Positions 1 to 8,761 of a DNA stretch of 64,000 bases are shown piece by piece. The translations under genes and the position numbers were made by a program. Each line of letters begins with the position of its first letter. Position 1 is the stretch's first letter. This DNA is from Comamonadaceae bacterium (GTDB taxonomy: Bacteria > Pseudomonadota > Gammaproteobacteria > Burkholderiales > Burkholderiaceae_C). The stretch covers positions 37,365-101,364 of the forward strand of contig CANBWP010000007.1 in the NCBI GenBank assembly GCA_947373185.1, given 5' to 3'. The notes below the pieces were generated by a model that made no database searches, was not told the origin of the DNA, and saw only the letters and a list, made by a program, of their open reading frames with translations.

Positions 1-1
1 C

Positions 2-1333
2 AACATGGCCAGCATTCCATGGCGCGGCCCCTTGGCGGCCAACACAGTGGCTGGCACCATTTCAGGCTGGGGCGCTGCCTTTGCCTACAGCCAAGCCCAT
101 TGGGGCGGCAAACTTCCTTTTGCCAGATTATTGGACAGTGCCATTGAATATGCCCGCAGCGGCTTTCCTGTGACGCACAGCCAGGAAGCCAATACGCGAA
201 ACAAATTGCCTGAGTTGCAAATGCAGCCGGGGTTTGCCAAAGCGTTTTTAAATGAGCAGGCACAAGTTCCGAAGTATGGCGACTGGCATTCATTTCCCAG
301 CTTGGCCGCTACTTTGGCGCAACTGGCCAAAGCGGGGGCCGATGATTTTTATCGCGGTGAATTGGCGCAGCAAATCGCCAAAGATTTGTCTGCTGTCGGC
401 AGCCCCATCACCTTGTCGGATTTGAATCATCATCAGGCTCAAATCAAGGCGCCATTGTCTTTGCGTTTGTCGGATGCCACTGTTTACAACATGGCCCCCC
501 CGACACAAGGCTTGGCGTCTTTGCTCATCTTAGGTGTCTTCGATCGCATCCGCCAAAAGGGCTGGAATCCAGACAATTTGGAAGGCATTCACGCCTTGGT
601 CGAAGCGACCAAACAAGCGTTCATGGTGCGGGATCGGTATGTGACCGATCCAGACGCCATGGGCAAAGACCCTCTTGAATTGTTGACACAAGAAGTGGTC
701 GATCGATTGGCAAGCCATGTGCCCCTCGACAAAGCCAGCCCCTGGCCTGCGCCAAATTCTGACGGCGATACAACATGGATGGGCGTGGTGGACCAGCAGG
801 GCAGGGCCGTCAGCATGATTCAAAGCATCTACTTTGAGTTTGGCAGTGGCGTGGTTCTACCAGAAAGTGGCTTTTGGTGGCAAAACCGCGGTTGTTCATT
901 TGATTTGCAGCCAGGAAAACTGCGCAGCTTGGTGCCTGGCCGTAAACCTTTTCACACCTTGAATCCTGCCATGGCGCAGTTGGACGATGGCCGTTTGTTG
1001 GTCTACGGCACCATGGGCGGTGAAGGCCAACCGCAAACCCAAGCCGCCGTCTTTTCTCGATACGTCTGGGGTGGGCACAACGTGCGCTCTGCCGTGGCAG
1101 CGCCAAGGTGGCTGTTGGGACGAACTTGGGCTGAGCAAAGCACCAGCTTGAAACTCGAGTCGAGATTTTCTGCCGATATTGTGCAAGGCCTCAAAACCAT
1201 GGGGCACCCTGTTGAAGTGGTGTCCGATTTTGACGAACGCATGGGTCATGCTGGTGCCCTGGTGCTTCACCCTGGCGGTTTGATTGAGGGCGGCGAAGAT
1301 CCTCGAAGTGATGGATCGGTCGCCGCCTGGTGA
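2..1333 (+). CDS. Gamma-glutamyltransferase family protein, 5' truncated by window edge
   Basis: Open frame runs from the window start; GGT-like sequence (GPLAANTVAGTISGW..., GDTTWMGVVDQQGRAVSMIQSI..., GTMGGEGQPQ). Confidence 0.85.
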   Translation, partial: NMASIPWRGPLAANTVAGTISGWGAAFAYSQAHWGGKLPFARLLDSAIEYARSGFPVTHSQEANTRNKLPELQMQPGFAKAFLNEQAQVPKYGDWHSFPSLAATLAQLAKAGADDFYRGELAQQIAKDLSAVGSPITLSDLNHHQAQIKAPLSLRLSDATVYNMAPPTQGLASLLILGVFDRIRQKGWNPDNLEGIHALVEATKQAFMVRDRYVTDPDAMGKDPLELLTQEVVDRLASHVPLDKASPWPAPNSDGDTTWMGVVDQQGRAVSMIQSIYFEFGSGVVLPESGFWWQNRGCSFDLQPGKLRSLVPGRKPFHTLNPAMAQLDDGRLLVYGTMGGEGQPQTQAAVFSRYVWGGHNVRSAVAAPRWLLGRTWAEQSTSLKLESRFSADIVQGLKTMGHPVEVVSDFDERMGHAGALVLHPGGLIEGGEDPRSDGSVAAW

Positions 1334-1365
1334 GTGAAGATCTTTGGCATCAAAGATCTTCTGAG

Positions 1366-4122
1366 TTACTTTTTGGCCGCAGCGGCAAAGTCGCCCGCAT
1401 AGACATTCAGAAACTTGGCTGGGTCCAATGTTTTGCGAATGACGGCATTCACTTCTTCCAAGGTGGTGGCCTCAATTTGCGCATCGACCTTCTCTACAAA
1501 TGCCAGTGTGCGATTGGCGGCCGTTTGTGCCACATGGCCTGCAGCCAAGGCACGGTCTTGTGCGCGGCTGATCTTGCGTTCTTCTTGCCAGCCTTTCTTG
1601 GCGTCGGCCAATTCTTCTGCCGTGATGCCATCCTTCACAAAGCGCGCCAATTCTTCTTCTACGCCGGCTTTGAGTTTGGCCAGATTTTGGGGGGCATAAA
1701 TGGCATAGAGAACCCACATGCCGGACGGCTCAAACGAGCTGGCGCTGAGCTGGCTGCCCGCGCCGTAGCTCAAGCCATCTTTTTGACGCAGACGGTCTAG
1801 CAGGCGTGATTTCACGCCGCCGCCCAGCACACGGTTGGCCAATTGCAAAGGCACAAATTCTGTTTGAGTGTCTTGCAAAGCCAATGGCAGGCCGCTTAAG
1901 AAAAATGCATTGGCTTTGTCAGGTGCTTCCAACTGAACGGCGCCTGGTTTGGCGAGCTTGGTTTCAGCCTTCAAGCGGGTATAGGGTTTTGTGCTTTTCC
2001 AATCACCAAAGAGTTGTGTCAATTGTGTTTGAACAGCGTTGCTGTCGAAGTCGCCAACCAACGCAAATTCACTGTGGTTCGCGCCGTAGTAAATGCTGTG
2101 GAATTGCTTTATTTGCTCCAGCTTGGCCGCTTTGATTGCCGCAATCGATTCGTCCAGGCTGCGTGCAGCGCGAATGTCGCCTTTCTTGTACACATCCAAA
2201 GCCAGTGACATGGCTTGTGAGCCCATCGCGTTGGGTTCGCTGCGCTGGCTCTCTAGGCTGGCAGTACTTTCCTGGACCAAGAGGTCAAACTCTTTGGCGG
2301 CCAATGTGGGCTTGCGCAAAATGTCTCGAATCAAGTTCAGCACATCGGGCAAATTCTTGCGCAGAGAGTCGAAGCGAACGGTCACGGTTTGACCGCCACC
2401 ACTGACTTCTATCTGGGTTTTCAATTCATCCAATTTGGCTGAAATTTCAGAGCGTTGCAAATTGCCTGCTCCGCGCATCAACAAATTGGCAGTGAGGTTT
2501 GATGGGGTGGCTTGGTTGAACAAGGATGCTTCGTCGCCAAAGCGCAGGGTGAAGTAGCCGCTGACGGTTTCGCCGCGCGTTTTCTTCGGCGTGAAAATGA
2601 GTTTCATGCCATTGGCCAGAGTCAAACGCTGCGTGCGCTTTTCAATGTTGGCGGGGCTGATGTCAAATACTTCGCCTTCACTGGCCGCCGCTTTGCCTTT
2701 GTAGTTGGCCACCAGCTTGGCGACATCGACGGCTTCCGGTAATTTGCTGCGATCAGGGGTGGTGGTTGGGATAAATTGTCCCAAGGTGCGATTGCTTTCT
2801 TTGAAGTAGTTGGCAGCCACATTTTGCAGGTCGGCCACTGTGAGATTTTCAATGCGATCACGTTGCAAAAAGAACAAGCGCCAGTCGCCGTTGGCAATGG
2901 ACTCGGACAGTTGAATGGCCAATTTTTGCGGGTCATTGATGGTCTTGTCGATGTCGCTTAACTGGCTGGCTTTGGCGCGTTTGAGTTCTTCCTCGGTCAC
3001 AGGTTTCTTGGCAAGTCCTTCGATTTCTTGCAGCATCACCTTGCGAGCTTCAGCCAAGTTCTGGGTTTTGCTCAGCTCAGCCATGAAGACCACGTAGCCG
3101 CGCTCGGCTAAGTCAAAGTTCCATGGGCTGACATTGACCGCCAACTTTTTTTCAACCAAATTTTTGTGCAGTCGGCCGTTGGGTGTGCCCGCTAAAACTT
3201 CACTCAGTGCCGCCATGGCGGCCGAGTCAAGGTGGCTGCCAGCCGCCGTGTGATACAGAACCGCAGACAACTGAGTGTCGCCTGTGCGGCGCACCGTGAC
3301 TTCACGCGTGCCATCTTGGGCCGGGTCTTGTGTGTAGGTGGGCGCGATGATGCGACTGGGTTTGGGCAGGGCGCCAAACACTTGCTGAATCAAAGCCAGC
3401 GTATTGCCCGCTTCAAATTTACCGGCGACCAACAAGACGGCATTGTCGGGTTGGTAGTACTTGCGATAAAAGTTTTGCAAGTTTTCGATCTTGACATTTT
3501 CAACGTCGGTGCGGGCGCCAATGGTGCTCTTGCCGTAGTTGTGCCAGTCAAAGGCCGCGGCGGCCATGCGCTGCCAAAGCGACATGTGGGGGTTGTTTTC
3601 GCCACTCTCCATTTCATTGCGCACCACTGAAAATTCAGTGTCCAAATCTTTGCGTGCAATGGTGCTGTTGACCATGCGATCGGCTTCCATTTCCAGCGCC
3701 CATTTCAGGTTCTCTGGATTGGCTGGAAAGGTTTCGAAATAATTGGTACGGTCGTAAAAAGTGGTGCCATTGAAGTTCATGCCGCGCTTGCCCAGCTCTT
3801 GCATGATGTTGCCGCGGGAGGGCGTACCTTTGAACACCATGTGCTCTAGCAGGTGGGCCATGCCCGTCTCGCCATAGTTTTCATGGCGACTGCCTACCAA
3901 GTACGTGATGTTGACGGTTGTGGTTGGCTTGGAGGCATCGGGTGCCAGCAAAACCCGAAGGCCATTGGGCAATCGAAATTCTGAAATGCCTTCTACGGTG
4001 CTGCTTGCTTGAAGTCCTGCCAAGCTGTTGATGCTTTGGGGCGCTGCGGTTTGTGCTTGCCCCCATGTGGGAAGGAGCAGCGCAGCGCAAATGATTGAAA
4101 TTTGAAAATAGCGTGGTCGCAT
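1366..4122 (-). CDS. M16 family zinc metallopeptidase, two-domain (pitrilysin-like), secreted
   Basis: 918 aa; signal peptide; HLLEH (HxxEH) zinc motif; repeated M16 domain architecture. Confidence 0.9.
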   Translation of the reverse strand: MRPRYFQISIICAALLLPTWGQAQTAAPQSINSLAGLQASSTVEGISEFRLPNGLRVLLAPDASKPTTTVNITYLVGSRHENYGETGMAHLLEHMVFKGTPSRGNIMQELGKRGMNFNGTTFYDRTNYFETFPANPENLKWALEMEADRMVNSTIARKDLDTEFSVVRNEMESGENNPHMSLWQRMAAAAFDWHNYGKSTIGARTDVENVKIENLQNFYRKYYQPDNAVLLVAGKFEAGNTLALIQQVFGALPKPSRIIAPTYTQDPAQDGTREVTVRRTGDTQLSAVLYHTAAGSHLDSAAMAALSEVLAGTPNGRLHKNLVEKKLAVNVSPWNFDLAERGYVVFMAELSKTQNLAEARKVMLQEIEGLAKKPVTEEELKRAKASQLSDIDKTINDPQKLAIQLSESIANGDWRLFFLQRDRIENLTVADLQNVAANYFKESNRTLGQFIPTTTPDRSKLPEAVDVAKLVANYKGKAAASEGEVFDISPANIEKRTQRLTLANGMKLIFTPKKTRGETVSGYFTLRFGDEASLFNQATPSNLTANLLMRGAGNLQRSEISAKLDELKTQIEVSGGGQTVTVRFDSLRKNLPDVLNLIRDILRKPTLAAKEFDLLVQESTASLESQRSEPNAMGSQAMSLALDVYKKGDIRAARSLDESIAAIKAAKLEQIKQFHSIYYGANHSEFALVGDFDSNAVQTQLTQLFGDWKSTKPYTRLKAETKLAKPGAVQLEAPDKANAFFLSGLPLALQDTQTEFVPLQLANRVLGGGVKSRLLDRLRQKDGLSYGAGSQLSASSFEPSGMWVLYAIYAPQNLAKLKAGVEEELARFVKDGITAEELADAKKGWQEERKISRAQDRALAAGHVAQTAANRTLAFVEKVDAQIEATTLEEVNAVIRKTLDPAKFLNVYAGDFAAAAKK

Positions 4123-4239
4123 AAAACTTCTTTGAAGGGAAGAAAAGGAACTTTATACACCTGCTTTAGAATACCGTCCGAATGCCCGCGTACCGGAGGG
4201 TGTTTATTTTTTCAACCCGGTGCCATGTAGAGGACTACC

Positions 4240-5385
4240 ATGTACAAAAACCTCGCAGCCGTGCTCGCGGCCGCTTGTTTATTCACGCCCTTTCATTTGC
4301 TTGCTGCTGATGCTGCACAGTCAAATCTTAAAACGCACAACCCAATAACGTCCAACCCAATAACGTCCAACCCATTCGCCACGGCCCCTGCCAAAGCTGC
4401 TTTTGTGTATGTGACGCCAGTCTTTGATGCGGGCTGGACGCATCAACACGATGAGGGTAGAAAGGCCGTCGAAAAAGCCTTGGGAAGCAGCGTCAAAACC
4501 ACCGTGGTTGACAACGTGGCCGAGGGTGCCGACGCAGAGCGTGTGGTGCGCGATTTGGCGCAGCAAGGCCATGACATCATTTTCACGACCAGCTTTGGCT
4601 ACATGGAGCCCACCCTCAAGGTGGCCAAAGAGTTTCCGAATGTGAAGTTTGAGTCCATCACGGGTTACAAGACCGATGTCAACGTGGCCGTGGCCAACGC
4701 CCGTTATTACGAGGGTCGTTTTTTGGCCGGTGTGGCGGCAGGTCGCATGACGCAAACCAATGTGGCAGGCTATGTGGCAGGCTTTCCCATTCCCGAGGTG
4801 CTTCAAGGCTTGAATGCGTTCACCTTGGGCATGCGCTCGGTCAATCCCAAAGCGCAAGTCAAAGTGGTTTGGCTCAATGCCTGGTTTGATCCAGCCAAGG
4901 AACGAGACGCAGCCATGACCTTGTTCAATCAGTCGGTGGATGTCATCACCTTTCACAGTGCGACCAATGCGGTCATGGTGGCCGCCCAAGAGCGCGGCAA
5001 GATGGCCATTGCGTATCACTCTGACATGCGCAAAGTGGCACCCGATGCACAGCTCTTGGCTGTGACCCACGAATGGGGCAGCTATTACACCCAGCGCGTG
5101 CAAGCCTTGCAAAAAGGGCAGTGGCGCGCTGGCACTGTGTGGGGCGGCCTCAAAGAGGGCATGGTCCGAGTCGGCAGTTTTGGCCCCAAGCTTTCACCCA
5201 AAGTGAAAGCCGAAATAATGCAATTGCAAAAGGACTTGGTGCTAGGCAGAAAGCAAGTCTTTGAAGGCCCCCTGTCAGACAATGAAGGCAAGGAAGTCGT
5301 GGCGGCAGGTCAAAAAATGAGCGACCCTCAAATTTTGAACATGAACTTCCTGGCGGCGGGTGTTATGGGCAAGATCAACCCCTGA
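4240..5385 (+). CDS. BMP family ABC transporter substrate-binding protein
   Basis: Signal peptide; KAAFVYVTPVFDAGWTHQHDEGRKAVE and GHDIIFTTSFGYMEPTLKVAKEFPNVKFESITGYKT typical of the Bmp/PnrA family. Confidence 0.88.
   Translation: MYKNLAAVLAAACLFTPFHLLAADAAQSNLKTHNPITSNPITSNPFATAPAKAAFVYVTPVFDAGWTHQHDEGRKAVEKALGSSVKTTVVDNVAEGADAERVVRDLAQQGHDIIFTTSFGYMEPTLKVAKEFPNVKFESITGYKTDVNVAVANARYYEGRFLAGVAAGRMTQTNVAGYVAGFPIPEVLQGLNAFTLGMRSVNPKAQVKVVWLNAWFDPAKERDAAMTLFNQSVDVITFHSATNAVMVAAQERGKMAIAYHSDMRKVAPDAQLLAVTHEWGSYYTQRVQALQKGQWRAGTVWGGLKEGMVRVGSFGPKLSPKVKAEIMQLQKDLVLGRKQVFEGPLSDNEGKEVVAAGQKMSDPQILNMNFLAAGVMGKINP
4339..4374 (+). repeat. Short tandem repeat: 15-nt unit AACCCAATAACGTCC x2 plus partial third copy
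   Basis: Read directly; encodes NPITSNPITSNP just after the signal peptide. Confidence 0.95.
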
Positions 5386-5408
5386 AGCGGGCAGGCCTGG
5401 TGCTGTCA

Positions 5409-5454
5409 ACAAAAGTGCAGGGAGAGGCTCAGGCTGAGCCAGCCTCCCTTTTGT
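5409..5454. terminator. Bidirectional intrinsic terminator between convergent genes
   Basis: ACAAAAG..GGGAG..CTCCCTTTTGT paired arms between the + BMP gene and the - Bug gene. Confidence 0.65.
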
Positions 5455-5461
5455 GGCGGTC

Positions 5462-6433
5462 TCAGGTATCGAGCTGAATGTTGCGCGCTTTGGCCAGTTG
5501 CGACCAACGGGCCAAGTCGGCTTTCATGTAGGCCGCAAACTCCGCTGGTTTCATGGGCATCAACTCAACGGCTTCAGAGCTCAGTTTTTCTTTGAAGTCG
5601 GCTTGAGCCAACACATTCAGCAAGGCATCGTTGAGGGTTTTCACAATGGGCGCAGGCATGTTGGCTGGGCCGACAATGCCGTACCACTGCTGCGCATCAA
5701 AACCCTTCAGACCCGCTTCTTCCAAGGTGGGAATGTCTTTGACTTGGGGGTGACGTTTGGCACCCGTGACAGCGATGGCTCGAATACGCCCGCTGCGAAT
5801 GTGCGGCAGGGCTGCAGCCAAGCCGGGGAACATCATTTGGGTTTGCCCACCAATCAAGTCGGTGATGGCCGGTGCAATGCCGCGGTAGGGGATGTGCACC
5901 ATGAAGCTGTTGGTCTGTAATTTGAACAACTCTGCCGTCAAGTGCGTCAAGGAACCAGCGCCGGCAGAGCCGTAAGACAGCCGACCAGGATTTTGCTTCA
6001 CGTACTCCAGAAACGCCTTGATGTTTTGCGGTGGCAAGCTGGTGTTGATGCACAGCACATTGGGCGTCGAGCCAATCATGCCGATGGGGGTGAAATCTTT
6101 CTCGGCGTCATAGGGTAATTTGCGCGTGGCTGGGGCTGTGCCGTGGGTGGCCACATACCCTTGCATGAGGGTGTAGCCGTCGGGGGCAGAACGTGCCGTA
6201 TTTTGGGACGCAATCACGCCGCCGCCGCCGCCCACGTTATCGACCACCACCGGTTGACCCAATACTTTGGCCAAACGCTCGCAGACAGCGCGGCCCACCA
6301 TGTCGGAGCCCCCACCTGCAGCGACGGGCACAATGAAGCGAATGGGCTTGTTGGGATAGGCAGTCTGAGCCAAACTCAGGCCAGGCAGGCCCAGTAAGGC
6401 AGGGGTGGCTTGGAGCAGGGTGCGTCTTTTCAT
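5462..6433 (-). CDS. Tripartite tricarboxylate transporter (Bug family) substrate-binding protein
   Basis: YPNKPIRFIVPVAAGGGSDMVGR... and DNVGGGGGVIASQNTARSAPDGYT typical of TctC/Bug. Confidence 0.92.
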   Translation of the reverse strand: MKRRTLLQATPALLGLPGLSLAQTAYPNKPIRFIVPVAAGGGSDMVGRAVCERLAKVLGQPVVVDNVGGGGGVIASQNTARSAPDGYTLMQGYVATHGTAPATRKLPYDAEKDFTPIGMIGSTPNVLCINTSLPPQNIKAFLEYVKQNPGRLSYGSAGAGSLTHLTAELFKLQTNSFMVHIPYRGIAPAITDLIGGQTQMMFPGLAAALPHIRSGRIRAIAVTGAKRHPQVKDIPTLEEAGLKGFDAQQWYGIVGPANMPAPIVKTLNDALLNVLAQADFKEKLSSEAVELMPMKPAEFAAYMKADLARWSQLAKARNIQLDT

Positions 6434-6609
6434 GGGGTCTCTCTCAGAGGTCTTGTTCGGGGAAAGTTTAGCCCAGACCCTGGTCGTTGGTGGTCAAGGT
6501 CGGCACTTAAGCCTTGAATTCTTCTCACAATCCCCATGATTTGTCCCTTTCGAGGCAGAGCACTTTACAATGCCAAGCTGAATTCAAAGACTGTTGGAGA
6601 GACTGAGCG

Positions 6610-7179
6610 ATGAGCATCAAAAGCGACAAATGGATCCGCCGCATGGCCCAAGATCACGGCATGATCGAGCCCTTTGAGCCCGGCCAGGTGCGCAAAAACG
6701 CCGCCGGTGAAAAAATTGTGAGCTACGGCACCAGCAGCTATGGCTACGACATTCGCTGCGCGCCCGAGTTCAAAGTGTTTACCAACATCTACAGCACGGT
6801 GGTCGACCCCAAGAATTTCGACGAAAAAAGCTTTGTCGACATCCAATCAGATGTTTGCGTGATCCCCCCCAACAGTTTTGCCTTGGCCCGTACGATGGAA
6901 TACTTCCGTATTCCTCGCAATGTGCTCACCATCTGTTTGGGCAAAAGCACCTACGCCCGCTGCGGCATCATTGTCAACGTGACTCCCTTTGAGCCCGAAT
7001 GGGAAGGCTATGTGACCCTGGAATTCAGCAACACCACCCCTTTGCCGGCCAAGATCTACGCAGGGGAGGGCTGTGCCCAAGTGTTGTTCTTTGAAAGCGA
7101 CGAGGTGTGTGAGACCAGCTACAAAGATCGGGGTGGAAAATACCAGGGTCAAGTGGGTGTCACATTGCCCAAGACTTAA
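6610..7179 (+). CDS. dcd: dCTP deaminase
   Basis: [28 protein letters not shown]...[13 protein letters not shown]...; 189 aa. Confidence 0.96.
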   Translation: MSIKSDKWIRRMAQDHGMIEPFEPGQVRKNAAGEKIVSYGTSSYGYDIRCAPEFKVFTNIYSTVVDPKNFDEKSFVDIQSDVCVIPPNSFALARTMEYFRIPRNVLTICLGKSTYARCGIIVNVTPFEPEWEGYVTLEFSNTTPLPAKIYAGEGCAQVLFFESDEVCETSYKDRGGKYQGQVGVTLPKT

Positions 7180-7199
7180 AGTGCGACAATAGCGGGTTA

Positions 7200-8693
7200 A
7201 TGACCGCCTCTTTTTCAAATCTATCGCTGGCTGAACCGCTGGCACGTGCCGTAGCCGAAATGGGCTACGAATCCATGACCCCCATTCAAGCCCAGGCCAT
7301 TCCTGTGGTCTTGACCGGGAAAGACGTGATGGGCGCTGCGCAAACAGGCACAGGTAAAACTGCTGCCTTTTCGCTGCCGCTGCTGCAACGTCTGCTCAAG
7401 CACGAAAATACATCCACCTCACCCGCGCGCCATCCTGTGCGGGCCTTGGTGCTCTTGCCCACGCGCGAATTGGCCGATCAGGTGGCGCAGCAAATCAAGC
7501 TGTACGCCAAGTACACCCAGATGCGCAGCGCTGTGGTGTTTGGTGGCATGGACATGAAGCCCCAAACCCTCGAGCTCAAACGAGGCGTCGAAATTCTGGT
7601 GGCCACACCGGGCCGTTTGCTCGATCACATCGAAGCCAAGAACGCAGTCTTGAACCAAGTTGAATATGTGGTGCTCGACGAAGCCGACCGAATGCTCGAC
7701 ATTGGCTTCCTGCCCGATTTGCAACGCATTTTGAGTTTCTTGCCCAAGCAGCGAACCACGCTCTTGTTCTCGGCCACCTTCTCGCCTGAAATCAAGCGCT
7801 TGGCGGGCAGTTATTTGCAAGACCCCATCACCATTGAAGTGGCCCGCCCCAACGAAACAGCCTCCACTGTGGAGCAACGTTTTTACGCGGCCCAAGACGA
7901 CGACAAGCGCCGTGTGGTCAAGGCCGTGCTCAACCAACGCGGCATCAAGCAAGCCTTTATTTTTGTGAACAGCAAATTGGGTTGCGGCCGTTTGGCGCGA
8001 TCGCTTGAGCGAGAAGGTTTGAAAACCGCTGCCTTGCATGGTGACAAATCCCAGGATGAGCGTTTGAAAGCGCTGGAGGCCTTCAAAAAAGGTGAAGTCG
8101 ATTTGTTGGTCTGTACCGATGTAGCCGCTCGCGGACTGGACATCAAAGATGTGCCGGCTGTCTTCAACTTTGATGTGCCCTTCAATGCAGAAGACTATGT
8201 CCACCGCATTGGCCGTACGGGCCGTGCCGGTGCGTCGGGTTTGGCCGTGACCTTGGTGTCACCGTCCGACATGCGTTTGGTCGCCGACATTGAAAAACTC
8301 ATCAAAACCAAGTTGGAAGTAGAAACTTACCCCTTGGAAGATGAGCGTTCACGCGGCCATTTCAGTGAAGGCCGACCTGATAGCCGGGGCGATGGCCGCG
8401 GCGAACGCCGCACTGACGAGCGCCGGCCAGAACGACGCCCCGAGCGTGGTTTTGAGCGTCGCCGCGATGAAGAAGATCCGCGCGATCGACGCAGCAGTTT
8501 CCGGCCTGCTCAGGTGTCTCGCGATCCCTTCTTTGAGAAGCCTTATGAAGCTCCCACGGCGGAGCAAGCCAGCGCCGCTTCTTGGGAAGCCAGTGCCAAA
8601 ACGGTGGCATCTCGGCCAGGTCTTTCTGCCAACATCAAGCCCAAACGCAAAGTGGCTGCATTGTTCAAAGCAGACGAATCACTCAAGCCTTAA
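7200..8693 (+). CDS. DEAD/DEAH-box RNA helicase (RhlE-like)
   Basis: AQTGTGKT, DEAD, SAT and HRIGRTGR motifs; Arg-rich C-terminal tail. Confidence 0.93.
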   Translation: MTASFSNLSLAEPLARAVAEMGYESMTPIQAQAIPVVLTGKDVMGAAQTGTGKTAAFSLPLLQRLLKHENTSTSPARHPVRALVLLPTRELADQVAQQIKLYAKYTQMRSAVVFGGMDMKPQTLELKRGVEILVATPGRLLDHIEAKNAVLNQVEYVVLDEADRMLDIGFLPDLQRILSFLPKQRTTLLFSATFSPEIKRLAGSYLQDPITIEVARPNETASTVEQRFYAAQDDDKRRVVKAVLNQRGIKQAFIFVNSKLGCGRLARSLEREGLKTAALHGDKSQDERLKALEAFKKGEVDLLVCTDVAARGLDIKDVPAVFNFDVPFNAEDYVHRIGRTGRAGASGLAVTLVSPSDMRLVADIEKLIKTKLEVETYPLEDERSRGHFSEGRPDSRGDGRGERRTDERRPERRPERGFERRRDEEDPRDRRSSFRPAQVSRDPFFEKPYEAPTAEQASAASWEASAKTVASRPGLSANIKPKRKVAALFKADESLKP

Positions 8694-8761
8694 CCCGACG
8701 CCTGGTCGGGTGAGGTGCTTTCCTACACAGAAGCTTGACATTCCCCTGTCAAAATAGGGGC

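Noticed and set aside
4321-5112. 263-aa minus-strand ORF opposite the BMP protein gene
   Set aside because: Antisense shadow of a strong CDS; no recognisable domain.
7419-8204. 261-aa minus-strand ORF opposite the DEAD-box helicase
   Set aside because: Antisense shadow ORF.
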